From positions 1-64,000 of the forward strand of contig MSHD01000035.1 in assembly GCA_001941045.1 (NCBI GenBank): 64,000 nt of DNA, read 5' to 3'. Made by a program: the position numbers and the translations under genes. The notes beneath the pieces were generated by a model. The model worked only from the letters and a program-made list of their open reading frames with translations, did no database searches and was not told the origin of the DNA. Position 1 is the stretch's first letter, and every line of letters starts with the position of its first letter. This document shows, in pieces, positions 51,494 to 60,999 of this stretch. Source of the DNA: Lachnospiraceae bacterium Zagget2 (GTDB lineage Bacteria > Bacillota > Clostridia > Lachnospirales > Lachnospiraceae).

Positions 51494-52759
51494 TTATAGA
51501 CGCCAGATTATAGGACAGAGCAAAACACAAATAACCGTTGTGACGACTAAAAGCGGCAGTCCCACTTTCATATAATCCGAAAATTTACATCCGGAAACAG
51601 ACATTAAATATGCATTCAGCGGAGTAGCCATAGGCGTAGCAAAAGAACTTGCAGCAGCAACGCACACCATCATCAGAACGGCCGTTGGATTTACATTTAT
51701 CATCTGCGCCATAGAAAGACCTATGGGATAAAATACAGCTGATGTAGCACCATTAGACATGAACTGGGTCAATATTGCAATAATGACAAAGAATGCAGTC
51801 AGGATCAGGGTAGTATTTGTTCCTTCCGGAAACAGTTGCAAAAAATTTTCGGAAATCAGAGTTGCTGCTCCGGATGTGGAAACGGCATTTCCTAAAGTAA
51901 GAAGGCTTGCAAACATAATTGTTGTAGGCCAGTTAATATAAGAAAAAGCTTCTTTTTCAGAAACAACTCCACTGACAAGCAATACCAGGCATCCGAGAAA
52001 TGCTGTAATCTGAATCGGAATTCCTATAACATTCTCTGACATCATGCCAACTACGACCAGTACAAAAACAATAATTGTAAAAATACATTTCTTCCTGCTG
52101 TAATTTGTCTCTTCCTTGTTTGAAATATTCTGTGAATAACCAGCCGCCTCCGAGGGAGCAAGACGATATCCTATAAAGTACATATAAATATATCCCGCTA
52201 TGCAGAGTGGAAGACCGATTTTTCCAAAATCCCAGAATCCAACTGTTCCAACACCAGCCTCTTCCAATACAGACCGAACCATCACATTTCCTGAAACGCC
52301 GATAATTGTCAGCATGCCTCCCAAAATGCTTCCTGCAGAAATAAACATTGATAATTTAGGAAGACGATACTGCGGGTGAGTCTGTGTAATACCTACCGCA
52401 AATGTAACTACAACAACGGCTGTAGCCATGTTACTGAAAAATGCAGAAAGTATCATTGATATAAGCAAAAAACGCATGGCCAGCTGTTTTTCGGACGATA
52501 CTTTCCATAACATAAATCTGCCTATCAAGGCGGAGGCTCCCGACTGAAGGAGCGCTCCGCTGATCACAAACATAAAAATAACCAGAAGTGTTGAGCTATT
52601 TATAAAATTTGCAAACAAATCTGATGCATCAACGATACCTGTTACATAAAGGACCGCCAATATAAGCATTGAGGTGGCAGTTATGCCAATCCATGACGAG
52701 GAGTACAAGAGTACAGCAACGATCAGAAGAATCAACAGTATAATGATTTCTTTTGTCAT
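51494..52759 (-). CDS. SLC13/ArsB-like anion permease
   Basis: This 421-aa polytopic protein has about eleven membrane segments and the SLC13/DASS-like patterns ILSAFFSNMATAVVVVTFAV and SNGATSAVFYPIGLSMAQMI, the two substrate-binding hairpins. It should import a carboxylate or sulfate-like anion. It is downstream of a DcuC-type transporter gene in the AT-richer block, with UroD-family methyltransferase genes, so uptake of a methoxylated or methylated acid is possible. That substrate is inference. Confidence 0.85.
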   Translation of the reverse strand: MTKEIIILLILLIVAVLLYSSSWIGITATSMLILAVLYVTGIVDASDLFANFINSSTLLVIFMFVISGALLQSGASALIGRFMLWKVSSEKQLAMRFLLISMILSAFFSNMATAVVVVTFAVGITQTHPQYRLPKLSMFISAGSILGGMLTIIGVSGNVMVRSVLEEAGVGTVGFWDFGKIGLPLCIAGYIYMYFIGYRLAPSEAAGYSQNISNKEETNYSRKKCIFTIIVFVLVVVGMMSENVIGIPIQITAFLGCLVLLVSGVVSEKEAFSYINWPTTIMFASLLTLGNAVSTSGAATLISENFLQLFPEGTNTTLILTAFFVIIAILTQFMSNGATSAVFYPIGLSMAQMINVNPTAVLMMVCVAAASSFATPMATPLNAYLMSVSGCKFSDYMKVGLPLLVVTTVICVLLCPIIWRL

Positions 52760-52787
52760 CTTCCTCTCCCCCTTCTATGCATAAAGA

Positions 52788-54164
52788 TTACGGAATCAAA
52801 ACACAGATAATCATTTCCGTTGCTAGACACACTATACCAGGAATAAGACTCCTTTTAATGATTGTTGTAACAGGGACATCACAACCGCCGCTTATAATCA
52901 TGGTAGACGGTGCAATAGGGTTAATTGTGCTTCCTAAGCTGGCACCAAAAATCAACATTCTCGACATATTGATAAGCTCATTCTCCGTCGCTGCAAAACC
53001 TGCATATAAGGACGAGAACAAAGGAAGTGTGCCGCTTATAGAGCTGCCAACAGCAACCAGAATAAACGCCGCAATACAACCCACCACTGCAATAGCCATA
53101 CCCGTACCGCCGATGGAAGCAAACGCATTTGCCATAACCTTCAGACCACCAACCTGAGTCAATGCCGATGAGAAAACGTTAATACCAATCAGGATAGAAA
53201 CCAGTCCGGTAAATGCTTTCCCCATACCCTCGTAAAGCGCCCGCGTATCGGACAAAGCCTGACGAAGATTTCTCTTGCGTATTGCTTCGATAATAAACGC
53301 CAGAGTAAAAGACATAAAATTGGCCGCCACAACAGAGATAGTAATATGATCCTGAACAATTGGACTGAAAATGATCATCAGGAATACCGGGAGAACCGGA
53401 AAGATTGCATAAAATGCAGGAATTCCAAGCTCTCTGTAATCTTTAAATTCCGACAGCTGAGACTTCTCCACTGCAACGCCTTCTTTTCTGTCAAAATATT
53501 TGTTTACAATAATAACCGCTATTGCTCCGGTGACGACCATACATACTACAGGAATAACTTCCTTTGTCACGAAATACACTGGAATAGAAATATTTTCAAG
53601 TCCAGCTGCATTAAATGCAGTTAGCGCAAGTGTATTGGAAGGTCCCCATACGATGGCTCCGGAAACCATGAAAAGCGATGCTGCTGTTTCTTTGCTGATG
53701 CCAACCGCAATCATGATCGGGAAAATAGTTGCAATTAGCAGAGTGACCTCACTCGCCTCAGAGGGAATTGCCAGTTTTACAATGACAACCAGGGCGAAGG
53801 CTGCAAAAAGCAGGATTTCCGAGTGCCCGATTTTTCGCAATGGCTTTGCAACTAAAATACTGAAAAGTTCGGCCGCCTTAATATGTGTCATGTACCCGAC
53901 ATATCCCATGACCACCATAATGACAAGCCCGGTTGAGCCGAGTGATGTCGTGATGGAGTTTGCCATCACTTCAAAGACATCAATGAAAATATTACCTGTT
54001 GTGCTGTCCCCAAGGGCACTCTGCCCGGTTATAAGCGCTGTTGCCATCAACACAACAAAGCCAAGTCCGAGAAATGCCGCAGGAATATAATACTTTTTTG
54101 CTACGATTACAAGAATCATGGCTATCATAGCCAGTGTAACAACTACTTTTACTATGTCTCCCAT
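52788..54164 (-). CDS. DcuC-type C4-dicarboxylate/organic-acid transporter
   Basis: This 458-aa protein has about twelve membrane segments. NIFIDVFEVMANSITTSLGS, VMGYVGYMTHIKAAELFSIL and IPSEASEVTLLIATIFPIMI fit the DcuC-like group of organic-acid carriers. It sits 15 nt downstream of a UroD-family gene and 28 nt upstream of the SLC13-type gene, forming one operon. The cluster may import a substrate for the UroD-type enzymes. The exact ligand is not known. Confidence 0.8.
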   Translation of the reverse strand: MGDIVKVVVTLAMIAMILVIVAKKYYIPAAFLGLGFVVLMATALITGQSALGDSTTGNIFIDVFEVMANSITTSLGSTGLVIMVVMGYVGYMTHIKAAELFSILVAKPLRKIGHSEILLFAAFALVVIVKLAIPSEASEVTLLIATIFPIMIAVGISKETAASLFMVSGAIVWGPSNTLALTAFNAAGLENISIPVYFVTKEVIPVVCMVVTGAIAVIIVNKYFDRKEGVAVEKSQLSEFKDYRELGIPAFYAIFPVLPVFLMIIFSPIVQDHITISVVAANFMSFTLAFIIEAIRKRNLRQALSDTRALYEGMGKAFTGLVSILIGINVFSSALTQVGGLKVMANAFASIGGTGMAIAVVGCIAAFILVAVGSSISGTLPLFSSLYAGFAATENELINMSRMLIFGASLGSTINPIAPSTMIISGGCDVPVTTIIKRSLIPGIVCLATEMIICVLIP

Positions 54165-54178
54165 CTCAATCCTCCATT

Positions 54179-55279
54179 TTATTTGAGATATGCCAACCGT
54201 GAGTCCTTATAAAGTTCCTCTGCGTAGGCTCCCTGCAGATAAGGGGCAAAATAACGATTAATAATACACACCTTGCCCGGAGTGCCGCAAAAATGATCTA
54301 CGAAATTTCTGGCCTTCTCGCGAATCTCAGACTCCGACTCTGTCTCAGGGTCAAAGGGATCTGGTGAAACCCCGATAATAATTCGATCGCCGTATTCATC
54401 AAAAAGCTTCTGTGTGTCGTTGATCTTATCCATGGGCGACCACATGTCCCATCCAGCAGCTATAAAATTCTCTATCTGCTTTTCATTGCAACCGCAACTA
54501 TGAAGCTCTGCAACTTTTCCCAGTTCATGAATATGATCTGTCACTTTTTTCATATAGGGGACAATCATTTCCCGCCCAACATCAACGGAGAAGAATGGCG
54601 CTCTCTGTGAGCCCCAATCATCGTGAATCAAAAAGCCATCAATATTGTATGCTTCGCAGCATCTGTCAATAATACGGCAATACAGGTCTGAAGTACGCTC
54701 GAGCAGCGCCTTTATTGCATCTTCCTGATCCTCATCTATCAGAGCAATGGCTGCTGCTTCAAAACCCATAAATGAAATCAGCCTTTCAAATCCGAAACCG
54801 TTTAAAAGAGGTATGTACTTAAACTGATCATTTTGAAGATATTCTTTATTACTCCTGCTGCTGCCTTCCCAATCCCAGGAATCAATGTCCGGCCATTGGA
54901 TAAACTTCTCCCAGTCATTTGCATCGGTGAAAAGTGGCGGAATATCCGGATTTTCCATAGAACCACCGGCTGATGGTACGTAAACCCAGTCAACACCAAA
55001 CATATCTTTTCCGCCTTTTTCATCATCGGATATTCTCATCCCCTGATCATTTACAAACCCCCTCGCCCTGTTGTCCGGGATGATATCCGGATAGAAGTTA
55101 AAGGTTTCCACTCCGGTTTCCAGCCAGATGGGATTTCGGTTCAGTGTCAGTTCCTTCCATCCTTCTCTCATACTGACGGGATAATTGAACACAGGCACAT
55201 TGGCATTTCTGAAAGCAGTCGATATCGCTGTAACTGTTAATTCATCCTGATTAAAAGGTATTCTAGTAATAATAATCAC
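54179..55279 (-). CDS. Uroporphyrinogen decarboxylase-family methyltransferase-like protein (1)
   Basis: This 366-aa TIM-barrel protein of the UroD family has FLIHDDWGSQRAPFFSVDVG, GKVAELHSCGCNEKQIENFI (His and Cys zinc ligands) and GWDMWSPMDKINDTQKLFDE. Members include MtaA/MtbA-like cobalamin methyltransferases and O-demethylase components. The only upstream start in frame is a GTG one nucleotide past AGGAG, too close for a normal site, so the true start (perhaps ATT or a later codon) is uncertain. It heads the operon with two transporters. No corrinoid protein is adjacent. Confidence 0.82.
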   Translation of the reverse strand: MIIITRIPFNQDELTVTAISTAFRNANVPVFNYPVSMREGWKELTLNRNPIWLETGVETFNFYPDIIPDNRARGFVNDQGMRISDDEKGGKDMFGVDWVYVPSAGGSMENPDIPPLFTDANDWEKFIQWPDIDSWDWEGSSRSNKEYLQNDQFKYIPLLNGFGFERLISFMGFEAAAIALIDEDQEDAIKALLERTSDLYCRIIDRCCEAYNIDGFLIHDDWGSQRAPFFSVDVGREMIVPYMKKVTDHIHELGKVAELHSCGCNEKQIENFIAAGWDMWSPMDKINDTQKLFDEYGDRIIIGVSPDPFDPETESESEIREKARNFVDHFCGTPGKVCIINRYFAPYLQGAYAEELYKDSRLAYLK

Positions 55280-55563
55280 ACTCCTCGCTTCATTGAATTA
55301 TGCGAATGGCTCTCTCCAGACATCGGATTCACAGCTTCTCTATGCGCTTTCATCTTATCAAAAGTCATTGGATAAAATGATTTCCCGGGATTCGCGCAAA
55401 AAGGTGTAAAACCTCGTCTGTATAAATTGGCAAAAAGCAATAATATTATTCAGTTTTTTTAATTGTTTTTGTCAATTTATATAATTATATAGTTGAAATA
55501 TGGATCTATAGAATCCGCGGATTTGCGGATAAAAGACCGGATTTTCATTACCAGCGCGGAAAG

Positions 55564-57099
55564 CTATCGTTCAAGAAGTCTTATGGAAAGTTGCAGATAA
55601 AGGCGCGTCTCTGGAGTGTCAAGATTGATTCCTGAAATCTGACATATTTTATTCATCCTGTATACCAGTGTACTATGGTGAATATACAGGGCATTTGCAG
55701 CTGCAGTCTGCTGACAGCCATTCTCGAGATAACATTTCAAAGTATGGATATACTCTGTATGCTTTTCTATGTCATACTGAAACAGTTTTAAGATGGCATC
55801 TGAACACACTGTACTGATCTTAAAGTCCGAAGTAAAATGAAACAGCATATAATCAAGAGCATACTCAGAGAACCGAAAATAGTGCTGTTCTCCTTTTGCA
55901 GAATTTCTCCCCAGGTCTAACGTCTTAACCGCCAGACGGAAATATTCCTCTAAAAGCAGAAAATCATAAAATTCGTTGCTGCATCCAGCCATCGCCCGGG
56001 TTGTGATACACATATCCTGCATCTTTTCACTATATTCTGGCTCTGTATAACCAGACAGGCTCAAATTACAGACAGTGAAAACACCTGCTTCTGTGCATAT
56101 AGAGAAAGAATTTCTCAAAATAAGGCTTATCGCACTGCAGATCCTGGGATATGGAATTAAATCACTACTACTCTGATTATGTTCGATCCAGAAACAGACA
56201 TAGCGATGAGAACGCTTCCATCCGATCAATTTCAGCCGCATCTGAATAACATTTTCTTCCGGAGCTTCCCCCTTTATCATCTGGCCAATGATACTTTCGA
56301 AAGTGAGGGCATTGTTATTTTTAGCCTGATCGTTTTCAAAAACACGAACAAGAAATTGGGTAAAATAATCCAGCATATTCAAGGCACTGGGCTCCAATGT
56401 ACTACCCAGCTCGCTTATCAGCACGCGCCCGCAATAATGATCTCCATTCCATATATTCGCGTAAACGCTTCTTCGATTTCCATAAGAAGGCGTCCACATC
56501 TGCGCACCATGCGTGGTGAGCGTAGCGATATATTCCGGATTGGATTTCAAATGTTCGATCATTTCGAAAGAGAGCGTACGGATGCCTTTCTCCTCATCTA
56601 CAATGATGGGGGACATGCCTACAACCCAGGTTGACATGGCGAGCACAGTGTAATTCTCGTCATGAATATACAGAGGATTATCAAAATACTTCTGTGCCGA
56701 TAAAAGCAGCTCATATAGGCCTCCACCCTCTTCGAGAATTCGAAAAAGTTCTCTCGACCACTTGAGGTGGCTCATAAAGATATCCTGAACCTTTTCAAAA
56801 ATCTCTTCCCAGTGCTCTATATTTCCTATTTCTATTCTTGAACTGGGAGATGGTAAAGGCCGATGCTCCGGCGGATTGATAATAATACGACAAATACTTG
56901 GATCCGATATTGGATGCTGTCTGAACACAGAATATTCTGCTATATAGACAAACGCTGAATTTAATTTTTTCTGCCCATAATAAACGCAGGCTCCGGTCAG
57001 TTTTTGCCGGTCGTTCCAACGACTGAAGTATGTAATGTTGTAATCATCCTCCAAAGTATCAAAAATAATCTGAAGATTTAGTAAAAGTTCTGAATTCAT
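55564..57099 (-). CDS. PucR-family transcriptional regulator (UroD cluster)
   Basis: This 511-aa protein has the same layout as the regulator at 40937: a long sensory region (MNSELLLNLQIIFDTLEDDY...; FDNPLYIHDENYTVLAMSTW) and a C-terminal HTH (LKCYLENGCQQTAAANALYI, HHSTLVYRMNKICQISG). It lies between two UroD-family genes and probably controls them. The 284-nt gap before the first UroD gene is strongly AT-rich and holds no gene that I can see. Confidence 0.88.
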   Translation of the reverse strand: MNSELLLNLQIIFDTLEDDYNITYFSRWNDRQKLTGACVYYGQKKLNSAFVYIAEYSVFRQHPISDPSICRIIINPPEHRPLPSPSSRIEIGNIEHWEEIFEKVQDIFMSHLKWSRELFRILEEGGGLYELLLSAQKYFDNPLYIHDENYTVLAMSTWVVGMSPIIVDEEKGIRTLSFEMIEHLKSNPEYIATLTTHGAQMWTPSYGNRRSVYANIWNGDHYCGRVLISELGSTLEPSALNMLDYFTQFLVRVFENDQAKNNNALTFESIIGQMIKGEAPEENVIQMRLKLIGWKRSHRYVCFWIEHNQSSSDLIPYPRICSAISLILRNSFSICTEAGVFTVCNLSLSGYTEPEYSEKMQDMCITTRAMAGCSNEFYDFLLLEEYFRLAVKTLDLGRNSAKGEQHYFRFSEYALDYMLFHFTSDFKISTVCSDAILKLFQYDIEKHTEYIHTLKCYLENGCQQTAAANALYIHHSTLVYRMNKICQISGINLDTPETRLYLQLSIRLLER

Positions 57100-57165
57100 G
57101 AGAGCAATCCTTACATCCGCTTTTCAAAAGGCTTTTATATTATGTTATCATGAAAATCAGAAAAT

Positions 57166-58173
57166 TCAAGACTGGTTGTTTGTGACAGACCTGGAATAAT
57201 AATCCTTTCCATAACCAAGCGCCTCGTCCGCGATAATTCTTCCTATTTCCTGCTTTGTAAAACCTGGTCCTGCCATCAATGTCATATTACCCAGTATAAA
57301 ACTGCCATACCTGGCATAGCGGTCAATTGTTTCATCTACCTCTTTACGAATATCATATTCTGTGAAATTGATCAAACCAGCCACTTTCGTTGTATCATAG
57401 CCACCGCAAATCGAAATCACGTCGCCATATGACTGCAAAGCCGCGGCAATGTCATTTTCAGGCTGAACGGAACACCAGCACTGCGCTCCTTCATCAATAA
57501 AATCTTCAATCAGGCTTTCTGCTTTTCCACAGCAGTGCTGTATCGGTATAATTCCATATCGTTTTATTTCATCATTAACAATCTTGTGCCAGGGCTTGAT
57601 CAACTCCTGATATGCAGCTCTGGACATAAAAGTTCCGCGAACTGTTGCCACATCGTCATAATTACATATAACATCAGGGTGATAGTGCTCTGCTATTTTC
57701 CGCACATATGCAAGACGATACTCTGTAAAAGCTTCCATAAATCCAGAGCAGGCTTCTGGTTCCTCCACCATAGCACACAAACCATTTTCAAAACCCATTA
57801 ATGCAGTAAGCCTTTGAAAATGAGAATTATACATCGCATACTCTACAACCTGATTCTCCGGATTCCAATTCGCCAGGTCCTTTTCCGACTTCGCATTCCA
57901 GTCAATCGAATCAAGATCCGGAAAATGAACTACCTTTTCCCAGTCACAGATATCTTCCAGCAGAAAACTTCTGGAAGATGGAATCGCTCCTTCCGGAGTC
58001 ACATCCCACCAAACACCAAAGCCATCCAATCCTCCTCCTGCAGGCCCGCTTTCAAACGGATCTCCAGAACCTACTGGAGCACGATATGGCGGCGAGTAAA
58101 ATGGTACATCACATGATTTTTTACATGTAAGTACATTTAAATATTCCTCTTTACTTGGATACTTTCTTTCCAT
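57166..58173 (-). CDS. Uroporphyrinogen decarboxylase-family methyltransferase-like protein (2)
   Basis: This 335-aa UroD-family TIM barrel begins MERKYPSKEEYLNVL, with VICNYDDVATVRGTFMSRAA, YGIIPIQHCCGKAESLIEDF (zinc His-Cys-Cys) and GAQCWCSVQPENDIAAALQS. It is a distinct paralogue of the gene at 54179. The start is at 58173 because AAAGGAGAAG precedes this ATG; the track starts 23 codons earlier. It is divergent from the TetR gene. It probably acts in methyl transfer with a corrinoid protein encoded elsewhere, possibly that at 39161. Confidence 0.85.
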   Translation of the reverse strand: MERKYPSKEEYLNVLTCKKSCDVPFYSPPYRAPVGSGDPFESGPAGGGLDGFGVWWDVTPEGAIPSSRSFLLEDICDWEKVVHFPDLDSIDWNAKSEKDLANWNPENQVVEYAMYNSHFQRLTALMGFENGLCAMVEEPEACSGFMEAFTEYRLAYVRKIAEHYHPDVICNYDDVATVRGTFMSRAAYQELIKPWHKIVNDEIKRYGIIPIQHCCGKAESLIEDFIDEGAQCWCSVQPENDIAAALQSYGDVISICGGYDTTKVAGLINFTEYDIRKEVDETIDRYARYGSFILGNMTLMAGPGFTKQEIGRIIADEALGYGKDYYSRSVTNNQS

Positions 58174-58330
58174 ATAGCTTCTCCTTTGCAAAATTTGTAC
58201 ATGTACTAATTTTAGTATATATAATACTGTAATTTCTGTCAATACTATAATATTATTTGTTTATGTAAAGTTCTTTTCTTTTTTTTTGTTTTGTGCTATA
58301 CTGAAAACTGATAATAATTAAAATGAATCA

Positions 58331-59020
58331 ATGCTTAAAAAGAGACCAGATATGAAATACTCAACAAATCCAATCATACGCGAAACAATCATGCAGGAAG
58401 CCCGAAAGCTATTTTATGATAAGGGCTATGAAAAGACTACTGTAGATGACATTGCCACAGCCTGTGGTATCAGTAAAGGACTAATCTCCTATCATTTCAA
58501 AGCAAAGATTGATCTTGCATACGAAATCTTCGAGTCGGACAGATACGAATTCATCCAAATTGTAAACCGGAAAATAGCACACTCATTCGGGAAAACGTCT
58601 GTTGCGTCTATGAGCGGCATATTTGATCGCCTTCTTTTACGACAGATGAAACAGGATTCTAAGGTCTATTCCTTTTTCCGGGCCATGGTATCAAACGCAA
58701 AGAATATCCAGGCTAACGATTACAGTTTTCATCTTCACCAAATATATGTTCCTTCATACTCTGAGGGAAAATCAGATGACAATTTTACCCAGCTTACTTC
58801 TGCAGCCTCCCGCGGTGCTGCAGGCGCTGTCATTATCTCATATTTTGATAAGGAAATTGATCCTCTTCCAACATATGAAGAATTCGAGGATTACAGGGTT
58901 TCTATCTATTACAGGCTGATGAATTATTCAACAGAAGAAATTAGACAACTGCAAGAAGAAAGCCGACTTGTAGCGGATCAAATAGAGCTGGAATACTTAC
59001 CATATTTTAAAATTCGTTAA
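58331..59020 (+). CDS. TetR family transcriptional regulator
   Basis: This 229-aa protein has a TetR DNA-binding domain: ARKLFYDKGYEKTTVDDIAT then ACGISKGLISYHFKAKIDLA (helix-turn-helix). The C-terminal ligand domain is unremarkable. No good ribosome-binding site is visible for the ATG at 58331; the ATG at 58352 (MKYSTN) follows AAAGAGA and may be the real start. It is divergent from the second UroD-family gene, which it may control. Confidence 0.9.
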   Translation: MLKKRPDMKYSTNPIIRETIMQEARKLFYDKGYEKTTVDDIATACGISKGLISYHFKAKIDLAYEIFESDRYEFIQIVNRKIAHSFGKTSVASMSGIFDRLLLRQMKQDSKVYSFFRAMVSNAKNIQANDYSFHLHQIYVPSYSEGKSDDNFTQLTSAASRGAAGAVIISYFDKEIDPLPTYEEFEDYRVSIYYRLMNYSTEEIRQLQEESRLVADQIELEYLPYFKIR

Positions 59021-59154
59021 TTTTCAGTATTTCCAGGTAGCAATCTTTAACAGAAAATTGAAATAAAATATAAGAAAAACCGGAGGGAGGATCATCAGAA
59101 CTGATCCTCCGCCGTCATCATGGGACAATTCGACCTTTTGCGAGTTCCTCACTC

Positions 59155-60999
59155 CTACAGCCGGAATTTTTTCTGCATCTCTTTCCACACATCCCGTCCC
59201 TGGAAGATTGCCATTCCCGCCAGCACGAGCAGACTCACGCCTGTGCAGAGGATAGAGGAAACCGGCCTTGACACCACGCCTGCGAGCAGCAGGATCGCGG
59301 GAAGACAGCCGAGTGCACAGGCCTGCAGAAGGTAAAAAAGATACTCCTGTTTCTCCAGATGCTGAACCAGGACGATGACCGGCATGCTCCCGAGGACGGC
59401 CAGTACCGCGATCGGGATGAGATAATTCACCGACCAGCCATGCCAGCCTGTGAACACGTCCCACAGTACACCGATCAACGAGACGAGCACCAGCTGCCAG
59501 GTCACATTTTTCAGGAAATTTCTCCGCTTTTTGTGAGCAACCTCCACCAGCAGCCAGGCGCAGAGCGCCCCGGCCGCCACAAACCATGCCCAGCTAATGC
59601 GCCCTGCCAGCATGTAGTTGATCATGCAGCAGATAATCGACACGGCAACACAGGTGAAGGAAAAAACCGCAAGCGCCGGCCTCGCCGACTTCCGCTCATG
59701 CTCCTGCTGCCCCGGGAAATCATTTTCCAGTTCCGTCACGGGAATTCCTTCTTTTTTCAGAAGCTGGAGAAAATTGCGCTGAATATTGTCGTTCGGTATC
59801 TTTGATGTGAAACCGAGTGTCAGATTCTCCCCACTCGAGCAGGAGCACAGCTGCAGCGAATCCGTGCTGGCAAAAATGCCGTAGCGTGAGATCCACTTCC
59901 CATACTCCGGCGCCATCTTCACAATCCCCATGTTGGAGTAAACCGCCGTGACAGACTTCGCCCCCAGACTGGTTCCCGTCATAAGAAAGAGCTGCTTGAT
60001 CTCCAGCGGCACCGCTCGAAGGAAGGGATTCTTTTCAAGCCGGACCAGACTGTTCATACGCTCTGCCACCCGTTTCTTCGAAAGTCCTCGCTCAAATCCT
60101 TCCTTCACCCGCTCCAATACATCCTCAAAGCCTGTGTCTTCCTTAAAATAGCAGCCGACCTCCAGCCAGCCGAAAAAATTCCCCATAGACTGCGAGGGAA
60201 AATAATTTCTGAGATTCACCGGCACCATGAGCGCAACCGGTCTTCGCAGCCTGCTCCGGGGTATCTCCTCGTGAATGGCGTAGAGCAGCATGGCTGTCAA
60301 ATACATCGTCACCGATACGCCCCGCGCACGAGCCTTTGCGAGCAGCTCGCTCACCGGTACAAGCGCCTCCGTGATGTGCATCTCATCCTGCGGGAGCTTC
60401 TCTCCTCTCAGCTGCACCGCGGCGGCCACTCTGCGCCGCTCTTTTGATTTCGCAGCCGAATAATACTGGGAAAAGCTGTCCTCCTCCTGGTCGCGGCCGC
60501 TCGCGGCCTTCTCCTCTGATTCTTCCGGAAAGCTCTGCTCCGGATGCGCCAGCCTCAGATACTGCCGCACCAGCTCCCGCAGGAACTGCATGGCTCCGGT
60601 GCCGTCTGTCAGCCCGTGGAATACTTCAAAATTGATCCGCTTTTCATGGTATGTCACCTCGAAGAGGAGCGACTTCTGATCCGGAATGTACAGCCGGCTG
60701 CAGGGAGCCTTCTGCTCTTCCGACACCAGCGGACGAATATCCCGTCTCTCCAGATAAAACCAGAACAGTCCCTTGCGCAGAACTGCCTGAAAGAGAGGAT
60801 ATTTCTTCATCGTCAGATCAAGCGCCTGCTGCAGCAGTTCCGGTTCCACCTGCTCTGTCAGCTCACAGTAAAAGCGAAACACCCTCGTATCATTTTTCCC
60901 CGCGGCAGCCGGGAAGGCCAGCGCCGCATTATCCAGTTTTCTCCACTGGGAATATCCAAACTCTAGCAAGTCTTCATCTCCAGAAATTGATTGATGCAC
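59155..60999 (-). CDS. Condensation-domain-like acyltransferase with membrane C-terminus
   Basis: This 614-aa protein has an N-terminal domain of about 420 residues related to condensation/alcohol-acetyltransferase enzymes, with the active-site pattern FEVFHGLTDGTGAMQFL (HxxxDG) and PVALMVPVNLRNYFPSQSMG. The last 180 residues hold five or six membrane segments. It overlaps the esterase gene by 37 nt. The likely role is transfer of an acyl group to a hydroxyl or amine at the membrane. The substrate is unknown. Confidence 0.8.
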   Translation of the reverse strand: MHQSISGDEDLLEFGYSQWRKLDNAALAFPAAAGKNDTRVFRFYCELTEQVEPELLQQALDLTMKKYPLFQAVLRKGLFWFYLERRDIRPLVSEEQKAPCSRLYIPDQKSLLFEVTYHEKRINFEVFHGLTDGTGAMQFLRELVRQYLRLAHPEQSFPEESEEKAASGRDQEEDSFSQYYSAAKSKERRRVAAAVQLRGEKLPQDEMHITEALVPVSELLAKARARGVSVTMYLTAMLLYAIHEEIPRSRLRRPVALMVPVNLRNYFPSQSMGNFFGWLEVGCYFKEDTGFEDVLERVKEGFERGLSKKRVAERMNSLVRLEKNPFLRAVPLEIKQLFLMTGTSLGAKSVTAVYSNMGIVKMAPEYGKWISRYGIFASTDSLQLCSCSSGENLTLGFTSKIPNDNIQRNFLQLLKKEGIPVTELENDFPGQQEHERKSARPALAVFSFTCVAVSIICCMINYMLAGRISWAWFVAAGALCAWLLVEVAHKKRRNFLKNVTWQLVLVSLIGVLWDVFTGWHGWSVNYLIPIAVLAVLGSMPVIVLVQHLEKQEYLFYLLQACALGCLPAILLLAGVVSRPVSSILCTGVSLLVLAGMAIFQGRDVWKEMQKKFRL

